Shown here: positions 37,973-47,664 of the stretch, piece after piece | Layout: every line of letters starts with the position of its first letter | Numbering within the stretch: position 1 is the first letter of the stretch | From: a bacterium SCSIO 12827 | GTDB lineage: Bacteria > Pseudomonadota > Alphaproteobacteria > Rhodospirillales > Casp-alpha2 | Direction: 5' to 3' | Length of the DNA stretch: 64,000 nt | NCBI GenBank assembly: GCA_024397995.1 | Contig: CP073746.1 | Coordinates: forward strand, 3,842,001-3,906,000 | Position numbers and translations under genes: made by a program | The notes under the pieces: generated by a model | The model's database searches: none | Told to the model about the DNA's origin: nothing | What the model saw: only the letters and a program-made list of their open reading frames with translations

Positions 37973-40900
37973 ATGAGCCGTACCACGATCAAAGACCCCC
38001 GCGCGATCATCGACCGCAAGGCGCTGACCAAGAAGCTGGACGATCTCGCCGGCTGGTCCGGCTATACGCCCAAGAGTCAGGGCGAGGTGCTGGCCGTCTT
38101 CAAGGATGCCCATGCCCAGGGCTGGGAAGAGGTCAAACGCCGTTTCGAAGCCGGCAAGCTGACCGGCCCGGAAGCGACCCGCGCCCATGCCCATCTGATG
38201 GATCAGATTATCCGCACGGTCCACGACTTTGCCGATAAATGGGTCTATCCCTCGGCCAATCCGACCACAGGCGAGACGCTGACCATTATCGCCACGGGCG
38301 GCTACGGGCGGGGCGAACTGGCGCCGTTTTCCGACATCGATCTGATGTTCCTGCTGCCCTACAAGATGACGCCGCGCACGGAACAGATCGTCGAATTCAC
38401 GCTTTATATGTTGTGGGATCTGGGGCTCAAGGTCGGCCATGCCACGCGCTCGGTCGACGAGGCCGTGCGCCTGGCCAAGGAAGACCTGACCATCCGCACA
38501 TCGTTGCTGGAGGCGCGCTGGCTGTGGGGTGACGAAACCCTGTTCGACAAATTCCGCCAGGCCTTCTGGGACGAGGTCGCCGAGGGTTCGGGCATGGCCT
38601 ATGTCGAACAGAAGCTGGCCGAGCGCGACAACCGCCACGACAAGATGGGCGACACGCGTTACGTGCTGGAGCCCAACATCAAGGAAGGCAAGGGCGGGCT
38701 GCGCGATTTGCAGACCCTGATCTGGATCGCCAAGTACCTGTACCGCGTCAACAACATGAATGACCTGGTCGGCGAGGGGGTGTTCACCAAGGACGATCTC
38801 AAGCTGTTTGAAAAAGCCGAGAACTTCCTGTGGACCGTGCGCTGCCATCTGCACTTCCTGGCGGGCCGGCCGGAAGAACGCCTGAGCTTCTCCGTGCAGA
38901 AGGAAATCGCTCAGCGCTTGGGCTACCGCGACCACGCCGGAACCAACGGCGTCGAGCGCTTCATGAAGCATTACTTCCTGATCGCCAAGGACGTGGGCGA
39001 CATTACGCGCATCCTCTGCGCGGTTCTGGAACATCAGCACAAGAAGGCGGCCAAGCGGTTCCGCCTGCCGTTCTTCCGTTTTTCCGAACCGGACGTGCCG
39101 GGCTTCAAGATCGACGGCGGCCGCCTGACCGTGGAAAACAAGAAGGCCTTCGCCGACGACCCGATAAAGTTGGTCGGCCTGTTCCACGCGGCGCAGAAGC
39201 ACGGCCTGGATGTCCACCCGGAAGCGCTTCGCCTGGTCACCCAGAACCTGAAGCTGGTCGACGCCAAGCTGCGCCGTAACAAGGAGGCCAACCGCCTGTT
39301 CCTTGAAATGCTGACGGGGAAGGATCCGGTCACCACCCTGATGCGGTTCAACGAAGCGGGTGTGTTCGGGCGTTTCGTTCCCGACTTCGGGCGGGTCGTG
39401 GCGCAGATGCAATACGACATGTATCACGTCTATACGGTCGACGAGCACACCATCCGCGCCATCGGCCTTCTGGAAGGGATCGAGACGGGACGCCTGAAGG
39501 AAGACCATCCGGTCAGCTGCGAGGTGATCTCGGAAATCCAATCGCGGGAAGCGCTCTACGTTTCGGTCCTGCTGCACGACATCGCCAAGGGCCGGGGCGG
39601 CGACCATTCGGAACTGGGGGCCGAGGTCGCGATGAAGCTCTGCCCCCGGTTCGGCCTCAACGCCTGGGAGACGGAGACCGTGTCCTGGCTGGTGCGCCAC
39701 CATCTGCTGATGTCGGCGACCGCGTTCAAGCGCGATCTGGACGACCCCAAGACGATCCAGGATTTCTGTGACCTGGTGCAGTCGCCGGAACGCCTGCGCT
39801 TGCTCTTGTGCCTGACCGTGGTCGACATCCGCGCCGTCGGCCCCAACGTTTGGAACAACTGGAAGGCGGGCCTGCTGCGCGAACTGTATTGGCAGGCCAA
39901 GGCCGTCCTGACCGGTGACGCGCCGGGCGAACGGCGCAAGACCCGGGTCGCCCGGGCCAAGGCGGCGCTGGAACAGGCGCTTGCCAAATGGCCTGCGAAG
40001 GACCGGGAGGAGCACCTTGCCCGTGGCACGGATACCTATTGGCTGGCCGCCGACACGGCGACCCAGGTGCGCCATGCCGAATTGGTGCGCAAGGCGGAAA
40101 AGGACAAGGCCGACCTGACCATCGCCATGACCGTGGATAAGACCCGCGCCGCCAACGAGATCATCGTTTATACGGCCGACCATCCGGGCCTGTTCGCCAA
40201 TATCGCGGGCGCCCTGTCGCTGGCCGGGGTGTCGGTGCTGGACGCCAAGATCGCGACCCTGACCAACGGCATGGCGCTGGATACCTTTTGGGTTCACGAC
40301 GCGGCCGGCATGGCGATCGACGAGAAAGGCCAGATGGGCCGCATGACCCAGCGCATCGAGGATGCCTTGCGCGGTAAACGCGACCCGGCCCGCGAATTGA
40401 AGAAGGAACCGGACGCGGTGTTCCCGGACAAGTCCCGCGCTTTCGCCATCTCGCCTCGCGTGATCATGGATAACCAAGCGTCCAACACCCATACGGTCAT
40501 CGAAATCAACGGCCATGATCGGCCGGGCTTTCTTTACGACGTGACCTCGGTGCTGACCCAGGAAGGCCTGCAGATCGCCTCGGCCCAGATCACCACCTAC
40601 GGCGAGCGGGTGGTCGACGTGTTCTATGTGAAGGACATCTTCGGTCTCAAGATCCGTCATGCGGACAAGCTGAAATCGATCGAGACGCGCCTGCTGGAAC
40701 GCATCGGCGGCAAGAAAGCCGTGAAGGCGGCGGCCAAGGCCGACAAGGCGAACAAGGCGGAAGCCCCGGCCAAGGGGTCGGCAAAAGCCTCTGCCAAGAC
40801 GCCGTCCAAGCCCTCCGCCAAATCCGCCGCCAAGGGTGCGAAGGATGCCAAGCCCGCCCCGGCGGTCAAGGCCAAGACGGCCGCGAAAGCCCCGGCCAAG

Positions 40901-41005
40901 ACCGCGACGAAGCCTGCCGCCAAAGCCTCCGCCAAGGACAAGCCCGCCGCGAAGACGAAGCCCGGCGGCAAGGCGTCCGGTAATTCGGTGGAAGCGGCCG
41001 AATAA
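37973..41005 (+). CDS. glnD: PII uridylyltransferase/uridylyl-removing enzyme with H1-like tail
   Basis: Nitrogen sensor that uridylylates PII proteins when glutamine is low and removes UMP when it is high. The ATG at 37973 has AAGGG 6 bases upstream and gives 1010 residues. Domains in order: nucleotidyltransferase (GGYGRGELAPFSDID), PII-uridylyl helical region, HD hydrolase (VLLHDIAKGRGGDHSELG), and two ACT domains (VYTADHPGLFANIAG; INGHDRPGFLYDVT). After the second ACT domain, residues about 914-1010 form a Lys/Ala/Pro-rich tail resembling histone H1, absent from typical GlnD proteins of about 900-950 residues. Confidence 0.96.
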   Translation: MSRTTIKDPRAIIDRKALTKKLDDLAGWSGYTPKSQGEVLAVFKDAHAQGWEEVKRRFEAGKLTGPEATRAHAHLMDQIIRTVHDFADKWVYPSANPTTGETLTIIATGGYGRGELAPFSDIDLMFLLPYKMTPRTEQIVEFTLYMLWDLGLKVGHATRSVDEAVRLAKEDLTIRTSLLEARWLWGDETLFDKFRQAFWDEVAEGSGMAYVEQKLAERDNRHDKMGDTRYVLEPNIKEGKGGLRDLQTLIWIAKYLYRVNNMNDLVGEGVFTKDDLKLFEKAENFLWTVRCHLHFLAGRPEERLSFSVQKEIAQRLGYRDHAGTNGVERFMKHYFLIAKDVGDITRILCAVLEHQHKKAAKRFRLPFFRFSEPDVPGFKIDGGRLTVENKKAFADDPIKLVGLFHAAQKHGLDVHPEALRLVTQNLKLVDAKLRRNKEANRLFLEMLTGKDPVTTLMRFNEAGVFGRFVPDFGRVVAQMQYDMYHVYTVDEHTIRAIGLLEGIETGRLKEDHPVSCEVISEIQSREALYVSVLLHDIAKGRGGDHSELGAEVAMKLCPRFGLNAWETETVSWLVRHHLLMSATAFKRDLDDPKTIQDFCDLVQSPERLRLLLCLTVVDIRAVGPNVWNNWKAGLLRELYWQAKAVLTGDAPGERRKTRVARAKAALEQALAKWPAKDREEHLARGTDTYWLAADTATQVRHAELVRKAEKDKADLTIAMTVDKTRAANEIIVYTADHPGLFANIAGALSLAGVSVLDAKIATLTNGMALDTFWVHDAAGMAIDEKGQMGRMTQRIEDALRGKRDPARELKKEPDAVFPDKSRAFAISPRVIMDNQASNTHTVIEINGHDRPGFLYDVTSVLTQEGLQIASAQITTYGERVVDVFYVKDIFGLKIRHADKLKSIETRLLERIGGKKAVKAAAKADKANKAEAPAKGSAKASAKTPSKPSAKSAAKGAKDAKPAPAVKAKTAAKAPAKTATKPAAKASAKDKPAAKTKPGGKASGNSVEAAE

Positions 41006-41069
41006 GGGGCGGCCCGCCCGGTTCGCCTAAAGCCTTGTCATCGCCCCAATCCCGGCGTACCAGCGTGCC

Positions 41070-42650
41070 ATGAACCTGTTGAAGGCCATCACGACCGTCG
41101 GCGGCTTCACGATGCTGAGCCGCGTATTCGGCTTCGTCCGCGACATGCTGATCGCCAATTTCCTGGGCGCCGGCATGGTCGCCGATGCCTTTGTCGTCGC
41201 CTTCCGCCTGCCCAACCTGTTCCGCCGCCTGTTCGCCGAAGGGGCCTTCGCGGCTGCTTTCGTGCCGCTGTTCGCGCGCGAGCTGGAGGCGGGCGACGGC
41301 GCCGGGGCTGAAGCGCGGGCGGCGGCCCGGGCCCGGGCCCGTGCCTTCGCCGACGAGGCCATGACCCTGCTGGCTCTGGTGCTGGTCGCCTTCGTCGCGG
41401 TGATGGAACTGATCATGCCCTGGGCCATGGTCGTGCTCGCGGGCGGGTTCGACGCCGTGCCCGGCAAGATGGAGATGGCGACGGAACTGTCGCGCATCGC
41501 CTTTCCCTATCTGCTGTTCATCTCTCTGGTGTCGCTGCAATCGGGGGTTCTCAATTCGCTTGGTCAATTCGCCGCCGCGGCGGCAGCACCCGTGCTGTTG
41601 AACCTTTGCCTGATCGCGGCTTTGCTGGGCCTGACGGGCCATGTGGAAACGCCGGGCCATGCGTTGGCCTGGGGCGTGTTCGCGGCCGGGGTGGCGCAAT
41701 TCGCCTGGCTTGCCTGGTTCTGCCGCCGACAGGGATTTCCGCTCCGTCTGGTACGGCCCCGCTGGACGGAAAAGGTCGCGTTGCTGATCAAGCGCATCCT
41801 GCCCGTGGTATTCGGCGCCTCGCTCTATCAGGTCAACCTGCTGATCGGCACCATCCTCGCGACCTATGTTTCCGACGGGGCCGTGTCCTACCTTTATTAT
41901 GCCGACCGGGTGACGCAACTGCCCTTGGGCGTGGTCGGCGTTGCCGTGGGCACGGCGCTGCTGCCGCTTCTGGCGCGTCAGTTGAAGGCCGGGGACGACG
42001 CGGCCGCCCAGAACAGCCAGAACCGGGGCCTGGAATTCGCGCTACTGCTGACCCTGCCGGCCGCTGCCGCCTGCCTGGTTATTCCCGACGAGATCATCCG
42101 CGTGCTGTTCGAACGAGGGGCTTTCGGCGCCGAGGCCACGGCGGCGACGGCATCGGCGCTGTTCGCCTATGCCACGGGGCTGCCGGCCTATGTGCTGATC
42201 CGCGTGCTGGCCCCGGGGTTCTACGCGCGTGAAGATACGTCGACGCCTGTGCGCATCGCCATCGCGGCCATGGTCGTCAACATTGTGCTCATGCTGGTGC
42301 TGATGAAGCCGATGGGTCATGTCGGCATCGCGCTCGCGGCCTCGGCCTCGGCCTGGCTCAACACCCTGTTGCTCGCCATCGTGCTGGTGAAGCGGGGGCA
42401 CTTCGCCCTCGACGCCCGCCTGCGGGGCCGCCTGCCCCGTATCCTGCTGGCGACGGCGGGCATGGTCGGGGTGCTTGAGATTGCGCGCCAGAATTTGGGC
42501 TTCATGATGACCGGCGCCACGGCGCAGCAGATCTTGGGCCTGGTCCTGCTGGTTGTCCTGGGCCTGATCGCCTTTGCGGTCTTCGCGCTGGCGCTGCGGG
42601 CGGCGGGCCTGAAGGATGCCAAGTCCATGTTGCGGGCGAAGGACCTGTAA
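41070..42650 (+). CDS. murJ: Lipid II flippase MurJ
   Basis: MOP-superfamily flippase moving lipid II to the periplasmic face for peptidoglycan synthesis; 526 residues and about 14 membrane spans. The N-terminal [20 protein letters not shown], the [21 protein letters not shown] segment and [20 protein letters not shown] are MurJ signatures. It begins 64 bases after glnD and is followed by trpS, a conserved alphaproteobacterial order. Confidence 0.97.
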   Translation: MNLLKAITTVGGFTMLSRVFGFVRDMLIANFLGAGMVADAFVVAFRLPNLFRRLFAEGAFAAAFVPLFARELEAGDGAGAEARAAARARARAFADEAMTLLALVLVAFVAVMELIMPWAMVVLAGGFDAVPGKMEMATELSRIAFPYLLFISLVSLQSGVLNSLGQFAAAAAAPVLLNLCLIAALLGLTGHVETPGHALAWGVFAAGVAQFAWLAWFCRRQGFPLRLVRPRWTEKVALLIKRILPVVFGASLYQVNLLIGTILATYVSDGAVSYLYYADRVTQLPLGVVGVAVGTALLPLLARQLKAGDDAAAQNSQNRGLEFALLLTLPAAAACLVIPDEIIRVLFERGAFGAEATAATASALFAYATGLPAYVLIRVLAPGFYAREDTSTPVRIAIAAMVVNIVLMLVLMKPMGHVGIALAASASAWLNTLLLAIVLVKRGHFALDARLRGRLPRILLATAGMVGVLEIARQNLGFMMTGATAQQILGLVLLVVLGLIAFAVFALALRAAGLKDAKSMLRAKDL

Positions 42651-42745
42651 CGCCCCACCTCCCCAAAGCCCAAGGCTTGACCAATTCAGGCCCAACGGCG
42701 ATAACCGGCGCGCGTTTTCGACCATTCATTTCAAGGACCAGCCAC

Positions 42746-43747
42746 ATGCGGCGCATCTTTTCCGGCGTTCAGCCGACAGGGAACCTTCACCTGGGCAACT
42801 ACCTGGGCGCCATCCGCAACTGGGTGCATTTGCAGCAGGATTACGAGGACTGTCTGTTCTGCGTCGTCGACCTGCACGCCATCACCGTGTGGCAGGACCC
42901 GGCGCAGCTGCGCAGCAGCACCCGCGAGGTCGCCGCCGCCATGATCGCCGCCGGCATCGACGCCGAGAAATCCGTGATCTTCAACCAGTCCCAGGTGCCC
43001 GCCCATGCGGAACTGGCCTGGGTCTTCAATTGCGTGGCGCGCATGGGCTGGCTCAACCGCATGACCCAGTTCAAGGAAAAGGCCGGCAAGAACAAGGAAA
43101 ATGCCTCCGTCGGGCTGTTCGCCTACCCCAACCTGATGGCCGCGGACATCCTGGCCTACAAGGGAACGCACGTGCCCGTCGGCGACGACCAGAAACAGCA
43201 TCTGGAATTGGCCCGCGACATCGCCCAGAAATTCAACAACGATTTCGGCGTGGATTTCTTCCCCGTGGTCGAACCCCTGATCTTCGGCGAGGCGACGCGG
43301 GTCATGTCGCTGCGCGACGGGTCCAAGAAGATGAGCAAGTCCGACCCCTCGGATCAGTCGCGCATCACCCTGACCGACGACGCCGACGCCATCGCCAAAA
43401 AGGTGCGCAAGGCCAAGACCGACCCGGATGCCCTGCCGACGTCAAAGGACGGGTTCGACGGCCGGCCCGAGGCCGCCAACCTGATGGGCATCTACGCCGC
43501 CCTGTCCGGTCAGGACCTGGCCCAGGTCATCCAGGACCACGGCGGCCACCAGTTTTCCCAGTTCAAGCAGGATCTGGCCGACCTGATGGTCGATAAGCTG
43601 CAACCCATCACGGCGGAGATGCGCCGATTGGCCGATGATCCCGGCTATATCGATGGCGTGCTGAAGCAGGGCGCCGAAAAGGCGCGGGCCCTGTCCGAGC
43701 CGGTCATGGCCGAAGTCCACGACATCGTCGGCTTCCTGCGCCCGTGA
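42746..43747 (+). CDS. trpS: Tryptophanyl-tRNA synthetase
   Basis: Class I aminoacyl-tRNA synthetase charging tRNA-Trp; 333 residues. The HIGH-like motif is [10 protein letters not shown] and the KMSKS loop is [15 protein letters not shown] lies 8 bases before the ATG at 42746. An in-frame start 23 codons upstream gives a non-family extension. Next to murJ and nfu in the same direction. Confidence 0.98.
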   Translation: MRRIFSGVQPTGNLHLGNYLGAIRNWVHLQQDYEDCLFCVVDLHAITVWQDPAQLRSSTREVAAAMIAAGIDAEKSVIFNQSQVPAHAELAWVFNCVARMGWLNRMTQFKEKAGKNKENASVGLFAYPNLMAADILAYKGTHVPVGDDQKQHLELARDIAQKFNNDFGVDFFPVVEPLIFGEATRVMSLRDGSKKMSKSDPSDQSRITLTDDADAIAKKVRKAKTDPDALPTSKDGFDGRPEAANLMGIYAALSGQDLAQVIQDHGGHQFSQFKQDLADLMVDKLQPITAEMRRLADDPGYIDGVLKQGAEKARALSEPVMAEVHDIVGFLRP

Positions 43748-43888
43748 GCAATAATCCCTGATATACTTGACCCCGTTTGTCGGACTTGATTGCGGACGGC
43801 ATCGGTCCCATGTTAGGGCCAAGCACCGCCGGAACATGTCCGGCAACGAATGACGGCCGAACGGCCGATAACGCGGAGACCAAGACCC

Positions 43889-44440
43889 ATGTTCATCCAA
43901 ACGGAAACCACCCCGAATCCGGCGACCCTGAAGTTCCTGCCCGGCTGCACGGTGATGGCGGAAGGCACCGCCAACTTCGCCGAGGCGGCCTCCGTCGGGC
44001 GCTCGCCGCTGGCCCAGACGCTGTTCGCGGTCGAGGGCGTGACCGGCGTGTTCTTCGGCCATGACTTCATCACCGTGACCAAGGCCGAAGACAAGGAATG
44101 GGATACCCTGAAGCCGCGCATCCTGGGCGGTATCATGGAACATTTCACCAAAGGCCTGCCGGTGATTACCGAGGGCGCGGAAGACGCGGCCGAATCGACC
44201 GCCGATGACACGGAAATCGTGACCCAGATCAAGGAGTTGCTGGAAACCCGGGTGCGCCCTGCGGTGGCCCAGGACGGCGGCGACATCATCTACCACGGGT
44301 TCGAGGACGGCATCGTCTACCTGCAGATGCAGGGGGCCTGCTCGGGCTGTCCGTCGTCGACGGCGACCCTGAAGCACGGCATCGAAAACATGCTGCGCTA
44401 CTACGTGCCCGAGGTGAAGGAAGTCCAGGCCGTCATGTAA
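43889..44440 (+). CDS. NfuA-like iron-sulfur scaffold protein
   Basis: Fe-S cluster carrier, 183 residues. The N-terminal Nfu domain begins MFIQTETTPNPATLKFLPG and the C-terminal NifU-like domain carries the cluster ligands Cys151 and Cys154 (GACSGCPSSTATL). This two-domain layout is the alphaproteobacterial/mitochondrial Nfu1 type, which hands [4Fe-4S] clusters to client enzymes. The miaB and nth products in the window are such clients. A hairpin terminator candidate follows. Confidence 0.93.
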   Translation: MFIQTETTPNPATLKFLPGCTVMAEGTANFAEAASVGRSPLAQTLFAVEGVTGVFFGHDFITVTKAEDKEWDTLKPRILGGIMEHFTKGLPVITEGAEDAAESTADDTEIVTQIKELLETRVRPAVAQDGGDIIYHGFEDGIVYLQMQGACSGCPSSTATLKHGIENMLRYYVPEVKEVQAVM

Positions 44441-44764
44441 GACCGGCCTTTCGGGGGCGCCGTAACGGGGCCCCCGATCGGTGGATAAAAATTCCTTGCC
44501 GCGACTTATGACTTTGGTGATATAAGGCGCGCCGTTAACTATAATACGAGGAAGCGGTGTACAGCCCATCCCGGAGCAAACCGGCGCACTGACGACCGGA
44601 CCGGGCTTTGTCGAATCCTTGAGGGAGAATTTGACAATCGGACCAGGGGCGGCCTTCGCAATCAGGTCTCCTTCTCTACCTTCAGAAACGTTCTTCCATC
44701 CAAGCACCCTGGGCATTGCTGTGAAATAGGTGCGGAAGACGGCCTTGGCCGATTCGAAGATCAC
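44441..44764 (+). other. nfu to glucosaminidase intergenic region
   Basis: 324 bases with no credible gene. It contains the nfu terminator hairpin and a possible promoter at 44496-44525 (TTGCCG, 18 bases, ATATAA). If that is used, the leader before the downstream ATG is about 235 bases, long enough for regulation, but I see no known riboswitch pattern. Confidence 0.45.
44451..44477 (+). terminator. Terminator hairpin after nfu
   Basis: 8-bp GC-rich stem (44451-44458 with 44470-44477) and an 11-base loop, 10 bases after the stop. Downstream it meets GGTGGATAAAAATT rather than a T run, so intrinsic termination is uncertain. Confidence 0.45.
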
Positions 44765-45808
44765 ATGAACACGTTTTTTGAACGCACGGTGATGACGGTT
44801 GTGCTTACGACCGCGGTCACCGCCGGCTACCTTGCCATTGAACGGGCCCCCCAGGCGTCCGTCCCGCCGACGACGGCGGCCGCCGTCGCTGCCGGTCAGG
44901 CGAATGCCCACGCGCGTGCCGACGGATCGGAGCAGGATACCGGCGCCGATCTTCAGATGATGGCGACGGGGGCGGGCGGCAATCTCGTGATTCCGCCCCG
45001 TCGGCCCGAATTCAAGCGCCAGCCTAAGGATTCGGTGACGGCGCTGCATGACTGGTTCGCCGAACTGAACTACGACCTCGAACATATTCAAAACGGCAAT
45101 GCCCATGTCCCGCCGGCTTTCCTGGCGTCGCTGCCGCCGGACCTTGGCAACGTGCCGGAAACGGCCATGCGCAAGCGTCTGTTCTTTCAGGCCGTGTTGC
45201 CGCTGATCCTGCGCGCCAACCAGGAAATCCTGACCGACCGCAAGCGCCTGTGGCAGTTGCACGCCGACCAGCGCCTGGGCCGCCATATCGCCCCGTCCGA
45301 CCGTTTGTGGCTGAAGGCGATGGCCGAACGCTATAAGGTGCCGGCGGACAATCTGTCTCTCTTGATCCGTCGCATCGACGTGATCCCGCCGTCCATGGCG
45401 CTTGCCCAGGCGGCCGAGGAAAGCGGCTGGGGCACTTCGCGCTTCGCCCGTCAGGGCAACGCCATCTTCGGCCAATGGACGACGGCCGACGGTCCCGGTC
45501 TGGTGCCGCTTGAGCGTGACGGCGACAAGGACCACAAGGTGCGGGCGTTCAACAAGCTGATCGATTCCGTGCGCGCTTACATGCTCAATCTGAATACCCA
45601 CCGGGCCTACCGCGAATTGCGCCGTGCGCGCGCCGCGCTGCGCCGCTCCGGTGAGCCGCTCAACGGTCACACGTTGGCACGTTTCCTGTTCCGTTATTCG
45701 GAGCGCGGCGACGACTATGTGAGCGCCATCCGCGCGATGATCGACAGCAACGGTCTTGATCGTCTGGACGATGCGCGCCTGCTGAAGGTCCAGCGCCCGG
45801 AAGCCTGA
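44765..45808 (+). CDS. Bax-like glucosaminidase-domain protein
   Basis: Membrane-anchored peptidoglycan hydrolase candidate, 347 residues. One N-terminal transmembrane segment or signal anchor (about 9-26) is followed by an Ala/Pro-rich linker and a region with ILRANQEILTDRKRLWQL. The glucosaminidase (GH73-like) domain holds AQAAEESGWGTSRFARQGNAIFG, where the Glu in SGW context is the likely catalytic acid. The family resembles E. coli Bax. Its cell-wall target is inferred. Confidence 0.83.
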   Translation: MNTFFERTVMTVVLTTAVTAGYLAIERAPQASVPPTTAAAVAAGQANAHARADGSEQDTGADLQMMATGAGGNLVIPPRRPEFKRQPKDSVTALHDWFAELNYDLEHIQNGNAHVPPAFLASLPPDLGNVPETAMRKRLFFQAVLPLILRANQEILTDRKRLWQLHADQRLGRHIAPSDRLWLKAMAERYKVPADNLSLLIRRIDVIPPSMALAQAAEESGWGTSRFARQGNAIFGQWTTADGPGLVPLERDGDKDHKVRAFNKLIDSVRAYMLNLNTHRAYRELRRARAALRRSGEPLNGHTLARFLFRYSERGDDYVSAIRAMIDSNGLDRLDDARLLKVQRPEA

Positions 45809-45839
45809 GCCCCCGGTTCTCCCCTTCCTCGGATGTCGC

Positions 45840-46928
45840 CTACTTCGTGATGAAGAACTGGCGGCCCAGCCAGTACCAGCGCCCGTCGGGCCCCGGCACG
45901 GTGCAGTTGATGCGCCCGCGGCCCGCCGGGAACGGCTGATTGACCCGCACCTCGATCCGCAGCTCGCCTAAGCGTTCCAGCCGCGCACGCCCTTCGTGGG
46001 ACGCGAAACAGGCCAGCCGGTCGATCCCCTTGGGGGCCGGCGGCACCAGGGTAAAGCCCATGGCCGGCGGGTTGCCGTCGGTGATCAATTGGTCCGCCGG
46101 CGTCAGGTCGGTCACCGGCATGGCCAGCGCATTGACCGCCAGGCGGAACCGCCCGATGCCGCCGAAGCTCTCGTTCATGGCGAAGCGCGGCAGGTAAAAG
46201 TAGCCGAGAGAGGGATGGGCGACGCCCGAATGCTGGCCGAAGGCGGCCTCGAAGCCCTGCTCGCGGGCCATGGTCTCCAGTTCCTGCGACGCTTCGCCGT
46301 AGGGATAGGCGAAGATCTTGGGCACGCTGCCCAGTTCGGCTTTGAGCCGTTTGCTGGCTTCGGTGAACTCGGTCAGATTCTTGTCCCGTGCCGCCCCGGC
46401 CATATGTGCGTGGCTCACCGTGTGGTGGCCGATGGTCGCCCCCTGGTCCCTGATCTCGCGGATCTGGTCCCAGGTCATGATGCCGCCCAGTTTGCGGTCC
46501 ACCGGGTCCGTCGCGACGAACAGGGTGAACGGCAGCCCGGCCTTCTTCAGGCGCGGCCAGGCATGTTCGTAGACCGAGGCATAGGCGTCATCGACCGTGA
46601 TGCCGACCGTGCGATCGGGCAGCGGTGTGCCGGCCTTCATGGCGGCGATGATGTCGGGCAGGGACATCACCGTGTATTTGCCGGATGTCAGTTCCGCCAG
46701 ATGTTCGTCGAACTGATCCAGGCGGATGTTGGTGGTCGGATAATCCTGCTCGTCGAACCGGTGATACATGATGATCACGGCCTGGTCGGCGGCGCGCGCC
46801 ACGTCCGGCCAAAGTATGAGCAGTCCCAACATGGCAAGCGCCACCGCCCACGGCCATCGGCCCCGGCGGCGGTCACGGACCCCGGCGGGGCATGGCCCGC
46901 CGGTCATGATCGTTCGTCTTTCATTCAC
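45840..46928 (-). CDS. Secreted polysaccharide deacetylase (NodB homology)
   Basis: Exported carbohydrate esterase 4 protein, 362 residues from a GTG at 46928; an ATG at 46907 is an equally possible start. A signal peptide ends in VARA-AD. The NodB domain has [10 protein letters not shown] (catalytic and metal Asp pair) and [12 protein letters not shown] (metal His-x3-His), then [11 protein letters not shown]-terminal domain of about 110 residues with no family I recognise follows. It may deacetylate peptidoglycan or an exopolysaccharide. It is divergent from the nitroreductase gene. Confidence 0.85.
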   Translation of the reverse strand: MNERRTIMTGGPCPAGVRDRRRGRWPWAVALAMLGLLILWPDVARAADQAVIIMYHRFDEQDYPTTNIRLDQFDEHLAELTSGKYTVMSLPDIIAAMKAGTPLPDRTVGITVDDAYASVYEHAWPRLKKAGLPFTLFVATDPVDRKLGGIMTWDQIREIRDQGATIGHHTVSHAHMAGAARDKNLTEFTEASKRLKAELGSVPKIFAYPYGEASQELETMAREQGFEAAFGQHSGVAHPSLGYFYLPRFAMNESFGGIGRFRLAVNALAMPVTDLTPADQLITDGNPPAMGFTLVPPAPKGIDRLACFASHEGRARLERLGELRIEVRVNQPFPAGRGRINCTVPGPDGRWYWLGRQFFITK

Positions 46929-47055
46929 CTCACCCCATACTTATATGGTTGTCCCATATTATGACGTGATTTTTCCCTCTTCCGCGCTGCAGCACAAGTG
47001 TCCTAGGGTCGGACCCCCGCATTTCATTCCGCAATCGAACGAAAGGTCCCCTTTG

Positions 47056-47646
47056 ATGTCGGACAAAATCGCCGAATCGGCCCTCGACCAATTGTTCCGC
47101 GACGCCCGGACGCACAACGGCTGGACCGGTGAGCCGGTGGGCGAAGATCTGCTGCGCCAGCTCTGGGATCTGGTCAAAATGGCGCCGACCAGCGCCAATT
47201 GCTCGCCCGCGCGGCTGGTCTTCGTGACCTCCGACGCGGCCAAGGAAAAGCTCAAGCCCTGTTTGATGGAGGGGAACGTTGCCAAGACCATGGCGGCCCC
47301 GGTCACGGTGATCATCGGTCAGGACATGGAATTCTATGAAAAACTGCCCGAACTTTTCCCCCATACGGACGCCAAGGCATGGTTCGCCGGCAACGATGAC
47401 CTGATCGCATCGACCGCCTTCCGCAACGCGACGCTGCAGGGCGGCTACCTGATCATGGCGGCGCGGGCACTGGGGCTCGACTGCGGGCCGATGTCCGGAT
47501 TCGATCAGGCCAAGGTCGACGCGGCCTTCTTCGCGGGCACCAAGGTGACGGCCAATTTCCTCTGCAACATCGGTCATGGCACGACGGAGGATCTGTTTCC
47601 GCGCTCACCCCGCCTGGCCTTCGACGACGCCTGCCGCGTCGTCTGA
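47056..47646 (+). CDS. RutE-like malonic semialdehyde reductase/nitroreductase
   Basis: FMN nitroreductase-family protein of 196 residues, the same length as E. coli RutE, which reduces malonic semialdehyde in pyrimidine catabolism. [30 protein letters not shown] and [11 protein letters not shown] are the RutE-type signatures. No other rut gene is nearby, so a broader reductase role is possible. AAAGG lies about 10 bases before the ATG at 47056; longer open frames upstream are not family-like. Confidence 0.85.
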   Translation: MSDKIAESALDQLFRDARTHNGWTGEPVGEDLLRQLWDLVKMAPTSANCSPARLVFVTSDAAKEKLKPCLMEGNVAKTMAAPVTVIIGQDMEFYEKLPELFPHTDAKAWFAGNDDLIASTAFRNATLQGGYLIMAARALGLDCGPMSGFDQAKVDAAFFAGTKVTANFLCNIGHGTTEDLFPRSPRLAFDDACRVV

Positions 47647-47664
47647 CGCGGCCTGCGGCCCGTC

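Noticed and set aside
35134-38031. Very long open frame antisense to mutS (and similar ones antisense to glnD, nusA, dnaK and infB)
   Set aside because: High-GC codon bias leaves antisense frames open; the predicted proteins are low-complexity, lack domains and lie opposite unmistakable genes.
40736-40985. Lys/Ala codon repeats as a DNA tandem-repeat or CRISPR-like array
   Set aside because: Units are irregular, in frame with glnD and lack fixed repeat or spacer lengths; it is coding low complexity.
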